Counted from the stretch's first letter, positions 43,081-53,054 are shown. The stretch: 64,000 bases of DNA from Reticulitermes speratus (GCA_021186555.1 JAJKFL010000014.1:42554700-42618699), one strand, 5' to 3'. Notes: a model not told the origin generated them from the letters alone. Program-made: numbers and translations.

Positions 43081-43155
43081 TTCCGATGTTCGTGATTCCG
43101 ATGTTCGTGATTCCGATGTTCGTGATTCCGATGTTCGTGATTCCGATGTTCGTGG
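43081..43155 (+). repeat. 15-bp tandem repeat, 5 copies
   Basis: Perfect ATGTTCGTGATTCCG units. Confidence 0.97.
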
Positions 43156-43347
43156 CGGTATTATTCAAACTTTTTCAACTGTAAGCAACTTCATGTACCA
43201 TATGGAGACCAAATATTCATCACCGTTTTCAAAAAACTCCCCTTTGGGCCGGAACCTGAACCAGAAGCATCCAGTTCGTCCCTCCACGCGCACGCACCAA
43301 CATCCATCCCTTACAATCCATTTAATATTCTATCCCATGTACAGAAA

Positions 43348-43510
43348 CCGGAGTAGCTCAGTTGGTACAGTGACCAGACCACGTGCTGAACGAAAGGAAA
43401 GACGGGCACCCAAACCGAATTTGAGTTCCACTCAGCCTCCTACCCCACACTGTTTAGGGGTAAAATGGTCGGGACTTCAAGCTAACCACTCATCACATCT
43501 AGTGCCTGCG
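43348..43510 (+). mobile_element. SINE-B-like copy, decayed
   Basis: ACCGGAGTAGCTCAGTTGGTAC head, then CTCAGCCTCCTACC, GGGTAAAATGGTCGGG and CACATCTAGTGCC in SINE-B order. The B box is lost. Confidence 0.6.
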
Positions 43511-43593
43511 TTATGAACGCGTGGAGCTGCCTCTTCACTCCCGCACACTTCTTCACGGCGTCATGCATAATTAAGCAAATTGACAACTTTACC

Positions 43594-43835
43594 TTTCTTT
43601 TTTCAAAGGCTCGACAGCCCCTTGGGGGCCAAGGCTGCCTAATTTTTTCTCGAGACTTCACGATCACACTCAGACACACCACACTCGGTAGGACTCCTCT
43701 AGACGAGTGATAAGCCCGTCGCAGAGACCTCTACCTGACAACACACAACACTCACAAGAGACATACATCCATGGCCCCGGCGGGATTCGAACCCACAATC
43801 CTAGTAAGCAAGCGGCCGTACACCGCGCGGCCACT
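43594..43835 (-). mobile_element. SINE-A with internal deletion, 11-bp TSD
   Basis: ACAACTTTACC at 43583-43593 and 43836-43846. The segment between the A-box region and the GGCCGC stretch is partly missing, and the first bases of the head are lost. The rest is standard. Confidence 0.9.
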
Positions 43836-44009
43836 ACAACTTTACCGTTACGTTCCAATTTGTCCTTGAAACAATACCCCCACAATACCCCTTCAATATT
43901 ACACAGGGTACAGGAGTATAGTGGTGACCAGCTCACTTGCTAGTTGTTGTTGCGGGGTGAAAACGCAAGCTATGACGTGAAAAAGCACTGCGCATGCGTC
44001 ACCAAGCGT

Positions 44010-44180
44010 TTTCTGCCCGTTTGTAAACATCCACAGTGACTAAGCTATGAATGTACTCCCAACAAAGGAAATGTTTTTGAAAGAGGTATAACACTGCCTG
44101 GCCGTACCGATGGGAGCCAGGCAGCAGCAACGCCGTGCCGACTGCAGCGTTAGACAGCTCAGCTAGCAAGTAATCTGGTC
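44010..44180 (+). repeat. Family-J repeat, copy 1
   Basis: CCACAGTGACTAAGCTATGA, AGGTATAACACTGCCTGGCC and GCCGTGCCGACTGCAGC match 48745-48905. The flanks differ. Confidence 0.85.
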
Positions 44181-44189
44181 AATATTACA

Positions 44190-44510
44190 GACTACAACGC
44201 CGACGTAGCAACGTGGCTTACAGGAGATGCATTCCCATACGGTATACGATCTAAACTCGAATTAACGTCTCACGGAAGCTTGATTCAGCTTCATTAAATG
44301 CCACACTGTTAACAGCTGTTGGACGTTTCCCCATCGGAAGCGACGAATAGCCCATCCTCCATTGTCAGCCCAGCAAGGGTCATGCATTGAGGGGGGTTAA
44401 AATGAGACGGAAAGGGGTGGTAACTCGAGACACAATGGCTGGACCCGGGAAACGAGCTGTCCTCAGGACACTACACTATCCTCATCGTATTTAAGTTGAA
44501 GATTACCCTC
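44190..44510. other. Unassigned stretch
   Basis: No supported gene or repeat. Confidence 0.5.
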
Positions 44511-44518
44511 TTCTAGAA

Positions 44519-44848
44519 CAGTGGTATTTACATTTTTTTTTTCTGTTCGCGTACCCCCAGATATAATTTCTCTTCAACTTTGTACCCCCAAAGTTGTTGG
44601 TACATAATTCAAGTTATACACAGTCTATAATCTACATCTAAAATAAATTAAATAAATTACATCCAAAATAATGTATTAAATAATAAGTTTTAAATGAGAA
44701 AAAGGAGAATCAAGCTATTAAATAACAAATATATTATTGTCTATCGTATAAAAATTAATAAAGGAACAAAGGTATTTTAGCAAAGCACAATTATATGCAC
44801 TGTGTGGAATAAAATGAAACTAGCCGCCCAGATAAGAATCGCATAAAG

Positions 44849-44887
<39 letters not shown>

Positions 44888-45051
44888 GGCGCTCCCAAAT
44901 CGCATGTCCTTACGTCCGGTCTGTTGTGGCTAACCGTAAATCTGGCCCTGATTATTCAGTGTTTATCATGAAATAATATATTTATCTTTTTTTTTTTTAA
45001 TTTCACGTACCCCTTAAGATGTCTTCGCGTACCCCAGGTTGAATACCACTG
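44519..45051 (-). mobile_element. hAT-like non-autonomous element, copy 2
   Basis: Inverse of 2337-2858 over its whole length, with ends CAGTGGTATTTAC and, on the opposite strand, CAGTGGTATTCAACCTGGGG. The flanking 8-mers TTCTAGAA and TTCTAATG agree at 5 of 8. The (GA)n tract (44854-44882) is longer than in copy 1. Confidence 0.88.
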
Positions 45052-45129
45052 TTCTAATGTGACGTCGTGCAGGTGAAGTTCAGTTATTCCTGTACACGTC
45101 ACAAAGGCACTGGGGGAAAAGGAGGTATG

Positions 45130-45290
45130 ACTCCATAGGACTCATGGATACGCCCCCCCCCCCCTTTCAACCAGGGTACCAATTGAATAAGAGCTTGGTT
45201 GAGCTCCAACGTCGGTCCGAAAGCTACAGATAAGACAAAAATTTATTGCCTTTGTCGGGAATCGAACCACGATTCCTCGGTGGTCCAGAA
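45130..45290 (-). mobile_element. SINE-B-like copy, decayed
   Basis: The minus strand keeps GGTTCGATTCCCG, CGGACCGACGTTGGAGC and GGTACCCTGGTTG in order. The head is gone. Confidence 0.5.
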
Positions 45291-45309
45291 TGGTAGAAAA
45301 CTTTCAGAA

Positions 45310-45650
45310 CTGTTATATAAACCTTAATGCCGAAAATGTCGGCAGCAAATTTCTCTGAAGAGATTATAATTTTCTGCCACACTACAGGGCAAAACATCGC
45401 AGAGTGCAGAAACCTCCATGAGAGATTTGAGGTTTACATGGCGATACATATGAAAATTACCATCCTGTGGAGTATGACGACGTGTAGTCTGGCAGAAATT
45501 TACCAACATTTCGGAGAGATACAATGACTCCAATTTCCGCGTAGAGTGAACACTGAAGATGGAAGCAGCACGGTCCTCCGAAACGTCGGTAAATTTGTAT
45601 CAGACTATGGCGTCATATAAAAGAAGGAGGCAGTATTCATATTCTCCCCC
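45310..45650 (+). mobile_element. GTC-class hammerhead-related element, diverged
   Basis: An intact-core motif at 45549-45592, followed by TTTGTATCAGACTATGGCGT. Related segments lie at 22610-22725, 53165-53380 and 57165-57230. The left half contains ACCAACATTTCGGAG in inverse orientation. Boundaries are uncertain. Confidence 0.5.
45549..45592 (+). ncRNA. Hammerhead-like motif, GTC class, core intact
   Basis: CTGAAGA, hairpin GGAAG..CCTCC with one mismatch, GAAAC, GTC, GG. Stem III is missing, as in all GTC-class copies, and stem I is weak. It is the only GTC-class copy here with C3 preserved. Confidence 0.45.
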
Positions 45651-45689
45651 GTGAAATCCTCAAACTTCACACGCTATACTACTTAGGAT

Positions 45690-45985
45690 TCCACGGCGTC
45701 CTGCAGGGAAGAACATCCTACATACAATAAAACAAACGGATACTAACTGCATTAGTCACATCCTGCGTAGAAACTGCCTTGTAAAACACGTTATTGGGGG
45801 AAAGATAGAAGGGACGGGAAGACGAGGAAGAAGAAGTAAGCAGCTACTGGATGACCTTAGAAAAGGACAGGATACTGGACACTCAAAGAGGAAGCACTAG
45901 ATCGCATTTTCTGTTAAACTTCCTTTGGAAGAGGCTTTGAACCTGTCGCAAGACAAGCTCATCATAATCATAATCATAATCATGC
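45690..45985 (+). pseudogene. LINE-2 C-terminal end plus (ATCATA)-type tail
   Basis: Frame pieces read CISHILRRNCLVKHVIGGKI, GTGRRGRRSKQLLDDLRKGQ and, after a shift, EEALNLSQDKL, ending in repeated ATCATA/ATAATC at 45960-45982. The ISHILRRNCL..GRRGRR..KQLLDDL pattern is the same as at 63815-64000. The fragment is 5-prime truncated and frameshifted. Confidence 0.85.
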
Positions 45986-46011
45986 AGCTCGCTGCTGGTT
46001 GCTGCTTTATA

Positions 46012-46608
46012 CAGTAGTCCCTCGGTAATCTGGACCCCCGGATAATCCGGAAAATTTTGAACCAACTATAACCCTCTCTTTTGTCCCGGGTGGTTCAATC
46101 ATTGTCCGGATCACCGGGGGGAAATCTGAGACAATCCGTACTGGCGGCGTGGGTGACGAGGGTAACTCAGCAGTAGCTCTCTGCATCTCTTATTTCGCTA
46201 CTATAGTGAATGGCAGGGACAAAAGTCCCATTATTATTATTATTATTATTATTATTTACTGTTAAGTGCAGTATTTTGTTTATTGAAGGGCCCCGCAGCA
46301 GATGCTACGGACGCACCGCAGCCTTGAAGGCTTATTGTGCAACCCTGTGATGAAGATGATTATTTTTCCAAGTAATGGAGCACCGGTGGAATGAAATTGA
46401 CAGGGGAAAACCGAGGTACTCGGAGAAAAACCTGTCCCAGTACCACTTTGTCCACCACAAATCCCACATGGACTGACCCGGGATCGAACCCGGGCCTCCG
46501 CGGTGACAGGCCGGCGACTAACCGCCTGAGCCATGGCACGGCCGGAAGTGTAGTATACCTAAACCACGGATTTTGCCCTCGGTGGTCCGGATGACCGACG
46601 GACTACCG
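46012..46608. mobile_element. Tigger-like MITE split by SINE-C
   Basis: Ends CAGTAGTCCCTCGGTAATCT and, on the opposite strand, CGGTAGTCCGTCGGTCATCC, next to TA. The first end is close to CAGTAGTCCC, the start of human Tigger elements. An (ATT)n tract lies at 46230-46256. SINE-C is at 46275-46545. Confidence 0.85.
46275..46545 (-). mobile_element. SINE-C nested in the Tigger-like MITE, 11-bp TSD
   Basis: AAGTGCAGTAT (46264-46274) and AAGTGTAGTAT (46546-46556). The minus strand starts CGGCCGTGCCATGGCTCAGG, with B box GGGTTCGATCCCGGG and a full body. Confidence 0.93.
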
Positions 46609-46619
46609 TACTTCAGTAA

Positions 46620-47127
46620 TGCCAGATGCATATTCTCGCCTGTTGTGTGTTTTTGAAGTCTTAACTGTTGGAAACCGATGACGTGCCTCGTCTACACTGA
46701 GGATTTTGATCGCCATGGCAAACTTGGTTCTTATGACGCAATTACCGCATCTGCCTGTTATTCCACGCAATAAAACACCGAACTCCTGAACCATTTCCTG
46801 CGAAGGATTGAGGAAATCTGACGACACGGCAGGTTGGGATTGTAGTTCAATACAATTGAAACTAGGTGCTTCAAGGCGCATGTATATGATCAGCATTAAA
46901 ACGCTATATCTTTGTTGATGTTCCATTTACGTTTTGGAGTGAAAGCTCATTATAAAATACTGACAGCAGTAGTAATCAGCAAACTGAGGCACCGCAATAC
47001 GCCTAAAGCATAACCGTATATAGTAAAGTTCAGTTAATGAAGTACAGAAATGCCCTTTGTTACTGAACTACAATTACATCTTGGCAGTAACAAGTATGCA
47101 CAACAGAACAGATCACCACGGCTGTCT
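46620..47127. other. Unassigned stretch
   Basis: A 107-codon minus-strand frame at 46603-46926 overlaps the MITE end and has no recognised domain. Confidence 0.5.
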
Positions 47128-47256
47128 CTTGCAGAGTGTTCCCTTTATCGTGTCCCTAAGCAAGGCAGTCTTACCGCATTAAAGGCATACATCCGCTGGG
47201 ACACTGCGTGAAAGTGGCCGTGCTCAGAGACACGATAAAAGAGACACCCTATAGAA
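47128..47256. mobile_element. Small TIR element
   Basis: GTTCCCTTTATCGTGTCCCT at 47139 is mirrored by GAGACACGATAAAAGAGACA at 47228. About 125 bp, with a TATA-rich right flank, consistent with a TA-type MITE. Confidence 0.55.
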
Positions 47257-47537
47257 TTAAACACGAACATTTCCTTCATATCAGAAGTAATCAGTTTTAT
47301 CTCCATGTCTTTGCAGCCGGTACCTTATTTATGAAATGTTAAAGTGTCGCGTATTGGAGAATAAAGCTTAACACAAAAACAGTGACATTACACCGTTACG
47401 GTGAAACAAGTCGGTAGAGCAGGCAATAACCTTGGCTTTGTGATGAGAATATCGCGGGTATGAATGTCTGTCTTACGGCCAGCCAACCGTAGGTTTTGTA
47501 TCGTTCTTCTGAGTCCGTAGCTACAGAGAAATGTTGG
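47257..47537. other. Unassigned stretch
   Basis: GTTACGGTGAAACAAGTCGGTAG at 47395, with CGCGGGTATGAATG downstream, may be a decayed SINE head. Not called. Confidence 0.35.
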
Positions 47538-47539
47538 TA

Positions 47540-47775
47540 AAAGTAAGGGTAAAGGTCTCCCTAAGCACGCCATAATTCATATAACAGGAGCAAATGATTG
47601 AGGCTACTGTCCAGCTTCACGGCCCGGCCGTATTAACCCCAGTACCCATTGAACAGGAGGCTGAGTCAGTCTGGACTTTACTGAAAAGGGAAAAATCTCT
47701 TTCCCTAGCCGGGATTCGAATTCCGGATAGTCAGCCGTAGTCCAGTCACTATACCTACTGAGCTATTCCGGCTTA
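47540..47775 (-). mobile_element. SINE-B, diverged
   Basis: The minus strand has AAGCCGGAATAGCTCAGTAG, B box GGAATTCGAATCCCGG, CAGACTGACTCAGCC and GGGGTTAATACGGCC. It ends in CTTTACCCTTACTTTT. Confidence 0.8.
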
Positions 47776-48080
47776 ATGATTCTCGCCATAGCCTTTACAA
47801 AATACGTGTCACTCAAAATGACCCTAACATTCGTGAGTTGGAATGACGTTACGAAACAAAGTATCGGTGAATCCACAGAATTAGATGACAGACAATTGTG
47901 GCGCCCTGGAAATGTGTATCTACATTATGAATGCGGAGTGACTGAGTATGAAAACGAGATGATTCTCGTGTTTGGTAACTGAACGCGGTAAGGACATCAC
48001 ATAGTCACATAATTCCACCATTATACGTAACCCACAGGTTCATTAACGTGTTAACAAAAGGTCGTGAGCTAGATTAATGC
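47776..48080. other. Unassigned stretch
   Basis: A 68-codon frame at 47776-47982 has no recognised domain. Confidence 0.5.
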
Positions 48081-48095
48081 AGTCCACTTACTGTA

Positions 48096-48427
48096 TTGCT
48101 AAAGGTAAAGGTAAAGGTAAAGGTAAAGCAATCCCATTAAAGGCCTGGACAGGCCCTTAGGGTTCCAGGAGGTTGAGGCTCCCAGATTTCAAGACAATCA
48201 GCACATGAAGGTAGCAAGATAGTCAGCCCTACGCACCGGCCGCCTTTACCCCATAGGAAACACTCCTGGTACTCATTTCTGTTAGAGGCTGAGTCGACCC
48301 TAGGGCCGAATTGTGGCCGAAAGAATTACGTAAATGAAAAATTCAAATGACGTCATCGGGAATCGAACCCGCGACCTTCCGGTTTGTAGCTCAGTGCCTC
48401 AAACAACTGCGTCACCGCGTGCCCCCT
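48096..48427 (-). mobile_element. SINE-D, full length, 11-bp TSD
   Basis: CACTTACTGTA at 48085-48095 and 48428-48438. The minus strand ends in four (CTTTAC) units, the clearest SINE-D tail in the window. Head GGGGCACGCGGTGACGCAGT, B box GGGTTCGATTCCCG. Confidence 0.96.
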
Positions 48428-48439
48428 CACTTACTGTAA

Positions 48440-48744
48440 GCTCCATTTAATATTTTCCTTCCATTAAGTATTCCGAGCGGTTTCTGGCTCTCAGAGTTTG
48501 CTAACAAACCTTCGTTAGTATTTCTAGTCTCTAGAATGCTTGCTACATGTTCCGACAATCTCATCTTCTATTTCACCATGCAATGCAATGTGAGTGTGAA
48601 ACTTGTATTTCTCCTGCAATGTTACAAATATCGTAATGACTAGATTACATGTTTTTTGTTGGCACGTGGGTGAACAGGTAAGCTAACAGAGGGGAAGAAC
48701 TGCACAGGCAACACCAAACCTTTATTATCTGCTTCGAAAACGTC
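48440..48744. other. Unassigned stretch
   Basis: No supported gene or repeat. Confidence 0.5.
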
Positions 48745-48905
48745 CACAGTGACTGAAGCTATGAATGTGACTCCCAACAAAGAAAATGTTTTTGAAAGAG
48801 GTATAACACTGCCTGGCCGTACCGATGGGAGCCTAGCAGCGGCCACGCCGTGCCGACTGCAGCTACGCACAGTGTTAGGGAGATCAGCTAACAAATTTTC
48901 TGGTG
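48745..48905 (+). repeat. Family-J repeat, copy 2
   Basis: A 73-codon frame (48749-48970) reads MTEAMNVTPNKENVFERGI through this block. Copy 1 at 44010 has indels that break the frame, so coding is doubtful. I do not recognise the protein. Confidence 0.8.
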
Positions 48906-49165
48906 ACTACCATACAGTGTCGGCCTTGTGGATACCACAACATGGTTCCCAAGCGCAGTCCCTTGTTTGATTCTCACAGAGAAACTGAGTCGTTACGGCC
49001 GGGTATCGCCAAAGTTTCGGCAACAACTGCTTGTTTGTATTGCAAAGCGCCTGGTTGGCGCGCAAAAGGCAGTGCTATGCAAACATGTTCCGGCACGTGT
49101 TTTGTTCCTCATGTACAGGCCGAGACAAAAGTAACTTCATTACCCTTTAATTTCATTGTATTGTA

Positions 49166-49463
49166 ATTTTTTTTTGTGTGAAGGGCCCCGCAGCAGATGC
49201 TACGGACGCACCGCAGCCTTGAGGCTTATTGTGCAACCCTCTGATGAAGATGAAGAGAAAGATTATTAATTTTTTTTTTCATTTTTCTAAGTAATGGAGC
49301 ACCGGTGGAATGAAATTGACAGAGGAAAACCGAAGTACTGGGGGAAAACCTGTCCCAGTGCCACTTTGTCCACCACAAATCCCACCTGGACTGACCCAGG
49401 ATCGAACCCGGGCCTCCGCGGTGAGAGGCCGGCGACTAACCGCCTGAGCTATGGCACGGCCTT
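49166..49463 (-). mobile_element. SINE-C, full length, 10-bp TSD
   Basis: TTGTATTGTA at 49156-49165 and 49464-49473. Complete head, B box GGGTTCGATCCTGGG, body, and T-rich tail side. Confidence 0.94.
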
Positions 49464-49534
49464 TTGTATTGTATTAGTTACCAGTCAATGTTACATGTTT
49501 TGTACTTAATTAAGTACTGCGCTGTTAAGACGGA

Positions 49535-49715
49535 CGGAGATGGTGTGTCAGCAATCGGCTTCATGCCCAGGGGAAACAGCTCTTTGTACCTATTACACAG
49601 GAGGCTTCGTGGGTCCCACAGATGGACTTGGATGCTGTAGCGAAAGGAATGGAATTCTGATCCTACAGTGGTCCATCCCCTAGACCAGTAGCTATAGCGA
49701 CTGAACGCCCAGGAC
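49535..49715 (-). mobile_element. SINE-B-like copy, decayed
   Basis: The minus strand keeps TCGCTATAGCTACTGG, GACCACTGTAGG and GGGACCCACGAAGCCTCC in order. Low identity. Confidence 0.45.
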
Positions 49716-49719
49716 TCCC

Positions 49720-50028
49720 AAGCATCCTTCTAATATAGTAAACAATTGATACTCCGTTTCGCTTGCTTCCTACGTCGTATGCAATACACAAAACACACTT
49801 GCCAATATGTGGCCATAACACAAGTGTTAAACCAATGCACAGTGTCGCGGAAGTTTTTGGGCTCCATATTTATTTTGTTGCATTAGTAAATGTCAGTTTC
49901 TTAATTTGAGTTTCTTATTCCTTCCTTAAACATGTACAATTCTAACAGACATAGACACGGTATTAGTAAACGTCTATTTAAAATTAGATATAAATGCAAC
50001 AGGACAGGTAATGTATATATATCGTAAC
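49720..50028. other. Unassigned stretch
   Basis: No supported gene or repeat. Confidence 0.5.
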
Positions 50029-50520
50029 ATCAAGGCACGTTCGCGTAACCATTGTTGCCGTGGCAAAGCAATAAGTATTACATATCCTGAGTGTGTGTCT
50101 GTAGCCTTAGTTATCCAGCATGCAAAGCGCATGCGCCGTATTATATTGTCATCTGTGGCCTGTCTGGCTGTACCATATTTTTCAACATTATCTCATAAAC
50201 GGCACGATTTTCGGAAAAAAGTTATTGAACATAAAATGTGTATTTTGATTTTCTCTACAACTTTTGTCTGAAACGTTTCTCAGTCTAAGAAGAATTCAGC
50301 GAGATATTATTATAAATGTACATAGGTCTTCATGTAAAGCATCTGTTGTTCTTGCCAGATTTTAATGAAACTTGAATTTCCTCGACAGATTTCCGAAAAA
50401 TTAATATCAAATTTGAAGCAAATCCGTCCAGTGGGAACTGAGCTGTTCCGTGCGGACAGGACAGACAGACATGACGAAGCTAATATTCGCTTTTCGTACT
50501 TTTGCAAACGCGCCTAAAAA
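50029..50520 (+). repeat. Family-H repeat, copy 2 (~490 bp)
   Basis: Close to 35595-36100 over its whole length (AGGCACGTTCGCGTAACCAT to TTTGCAAACGCGCCTAAAAA). Confidence 0.88.
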
Positions 50521-50672
50521 TGAAGTCAGTATGTCACTCGCCTTACGTAAGTTCAAAGAACAGAACGCAAAACCAAGAATTTTGTGATTATAAAAGTAAT
50601 AATTTAGTTCCTAGTGTCTTCTGCTTCCTTCGCTACAACTGTTTGTGAGTTTCGGCCTCCTGTGGTCCGTGT

Positions 50673-51079
50673 ATCGCCCTCGGTGGACTAGTGGTTAGCG
50701 TGCTCGCCACTAGACCCAAGGTTCGCGGGTTCGATCCCGACCGAGGGCGATGGATTTTTTAAGGGTGATAAAAATCCGTAGCACAACTTCCTTCGGAGGG
50801 GAAGTAAAGCCGTCGGTCCCATGTCGTAGATTTACGGCAAGAAGAATCCTACGGTAGTAGAACTAGTAGTGCCCGTCGGAAAAATTCAGCGGCCATTTCT
50901 CACCCAAGTCTCCTCTGGCTCTGGCAGTCACATCAGGATTGAGTGGAACTTGTGCGGTCAGTGGGCTGGTCACCCACTACATCAACGCACATGACCATAG
51001 CAACCTCCGAAAGGAGGCCCCCAATGCTACGCGATTGGAGCGACATGGGGACTAACTAACTAACTAACTAACTAACTAA
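50673..51079 (+). mobile_element. SINE-E, intact, with tRNA-like head, (TAAC)n tail and 10-bp TSD
   Basis: TGGTCCGTGT flanks it at 50663-50672 and 51080-51089. The first 75 bases fold like a tRNA: CGCCCTCGGT pairs fully with ACCGAGGGCG, with A-box-like TGGACTAGTGGTTAGC and B box GGGTTCGATCCCG. A body of about 300 bp follows, then six or seven TAAC units. Single copy in the window and very clean, so probably a recent insertion. Confidence 0.92.
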
Positions 51080-51089
51080 TGGTCCGTGT

Positions 51090-51778
51090 CCATTCAGTGC
51101 TACTTTCAGATCGCTTTTTCCAATTATAGATTTTCATAACTTTTAAATAATGCTCTATGCTAATATGCCAACTTCCCACCTCAATTTGCGTCTTCCTCTC
51201 GGTCTAAAAGCTATGGGTTTGCATTCCGTAAAGTCTATTAATGTTACTAAAGTACATACATAGAAGAACGAGGAGATTAGACCAACGCAAGTGTATGCCT
51301 TCCGTAAGCATTTGTTTCGCGGGCTGAGACAGACGTAAATTTAATCCACGACTCAATAAATGTATAGCTGTATTCATTTGTACTTCACAAGTACGTAGTT
51401 AAATACTACAAACTGTGTTATTGACAAACAAAGCAACTGAAAGACAGTTTATTCTTCTTGCTCAATACAATAGACTTCAATCACTGCATACAAATATCCA
51501 AAAACGGACACCAATAAAGCTATTGCAATATAATGTAACGTACTTGTACGTGCCTTTATAGCTGGACCAAAGGACTTCGTGCATGGAAATCTTCAACACG
51601 ACGACAAAACGTCTGGAATTACTCACCTGGAACAAAAAGCAAACAACATTACTGAAGCGTCATTTGTTACGACACACACAGTGGGAAATCCTGATCAGGA
51701 TGCCGCACTGTGTACCCTTCCGCTAGACCAGACCTCCCGATCAGGATTCGCCACTGATAAGAGTAAATAATATAATTC
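51090..51778. other. Unassigned stretch
   Basis: No supported gene or repeat. Confidence 0.5.
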
Positions 51779-52363
51779 CTTTTTTTTTTTTCAATGGCTC
51801 GACAGCCCCTTGGGGGCCTAGGCCTCCTCATTATCGAGGCTTCACGATCACAGACACACCACACTCGGTAGGACTCCTCTGGACGAGTGATCAGCTCGTC
51901 GCAGAGACCTCTACCTGACAACACTGAACACTCACAAGAGACAGACAGATGGACGTGCCATGGCTCAGGCGGTTAGTCGCCGGCCTTTCACCACGGAGGC
52001 CCGGGTTCGATCCCAGGTCAAGTCCATGTGAGATTTGTGGTGGACAAAGTGGCACCGGGACAGGTTTTTCTCCGAGTTGTCGGTTTTCCCCTGTCAATTT
52101 CATTCCACTGGTGCTCCATTACTTGTAAAACTTGGTAAAAAAAACTGCTTATCTTCATCACAGGGTTGCACAATAAGCCTTAAGGCTGTGGTGCGTCTGC
52201 AGCATCTGCTGCGGGGCCCCCTCACAAAAAAAAAAAAAAAAAAAAAAAAAAGAGAGAGAGAGAGAGACAGACATCCATGCCCTAGGCGGCATTCGAACCC
52301 GCAATCCCAGACAGCGAACGGCCGTAGACTCACGCCTTAGACCGCACGGCCACTGAGATCGGC
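51779..52363 (-). mobile_element. SINE-A split by SINE-C
   Basis: The tail half lies at 51779-51950 and the head half at about 52243-52363 (minus strand GCCGATCTCAGTGGCCGTGC, B box GGGTTCGAATGCC). The break is inside GAGACAGACA-type sequence. Confidence 0.93.
51953..52242 (+). mobile_element. SINE-C nested in SINE-A, long poly-A
   Basis: Starts GACGTGCCATGGCTCAGGCG, with B box GGTTCGATCCCAGG, and ends GGGGCCCCCTCAC plus about 27 A. GAGACAGACAGA before and (GA)n GACAGACA after represent the target duplication, now partly expanded as a (GA)n microsatellite. Confidence 0.93.
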
Positions 52364-52489
52364 CTATAATTCCTTAACGAACCAAATAACTAACTAACTA
52401 ACGAACGGACGGTCACACTCTCACATCGTCAGAACGTACTTCACTGAGAGCCATCTTACACGTGATGGTGCGACACGGTGCGACGTGAA

Positions 52490-52690
52490 GATGAATGGTC
52501 AACTTCAGGCACTGGTCCATTTACCCTGCGAAAGAGCCCCTGGTACCCACTGAACACAAAAATGTGTGGCCCCCAGAGAAGGTCTGGACGCTATGGAGAA
52601 GAAGTCTCTTGACCCTGCAAGGAATAGAGCCCCAATTTCTCAGTCATCTAGGCAGTAGCCTAGTCACTATTTCGACTGTTCGTGCGAGCG
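52490..52690 (-). mobile_element. SINE-B-like copy, decayed
   Basis: On the plus strand AATGGTCAACTTCAGGCACTGG, CCTGGTACCCACTGAACAC, GGTCTGGACGCTATGG and CTAGTCACTATTTCGAC follow the inverse SINE-B order. The B box is not preserved. Confidence 0.55.
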
Positions 52691-52887
52691 AGATCCAACT
52701 TAATGAAAAAAAAATTATGTTGCCATTGCATGGTTCAATTTTGAGACGCTACGAAATACGAGTAATTATCCTCAGGGGAAGCCTGCGCGCTATACTCATG
52801 ACGTCACAACACATCACCGATAAAAATAGAACAAGTCTGCAAGCAAAAAACGATATTCTATCTCTTAAGTCATAAATAAGACGAGGT

Positions 52888-53051
52888 TATAGGTCGGTCA
52901 TCGACTCATGAGCTCTGGACGGACGTGGCTAACAGTGGTTCCTCCTCACCCGCCAGCCCACATTGAACTACACGACGTTGACTGGCGGGTGATGAGGACA
53001 TATTATCACGCCACGCCCGCCCAAAGCTCACGAGTCGATGAGCGACGTATA
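52888..53051. mobile_element. Imperfect palindromic (foldback) element
   Basis: GGTCATCGACTCATGAGCTCTGG on the left mirrors CCAAAGCTCACGAGTCGATGAGC on the right. An inner pair CTCACCCGCCAG/CTGGCGGGTGATG adds to the hairpin. About 160 bp. Confidence 0.7.
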
Positions 53052-53054
53052 GTA

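Noticed and set aside
47395-47470. tRNA-like segment
   Set aside because: The B box is poor (GGGTATGAATG) and the arms do not pair. At best a decayed SINE head.
50673-50750. Functional tRNA gene
   Set aside because: The head is tRNA-like with a good acceptor-type stem, but it is continuous with a SINE body and tail, and TSDs lie outside the whole element.
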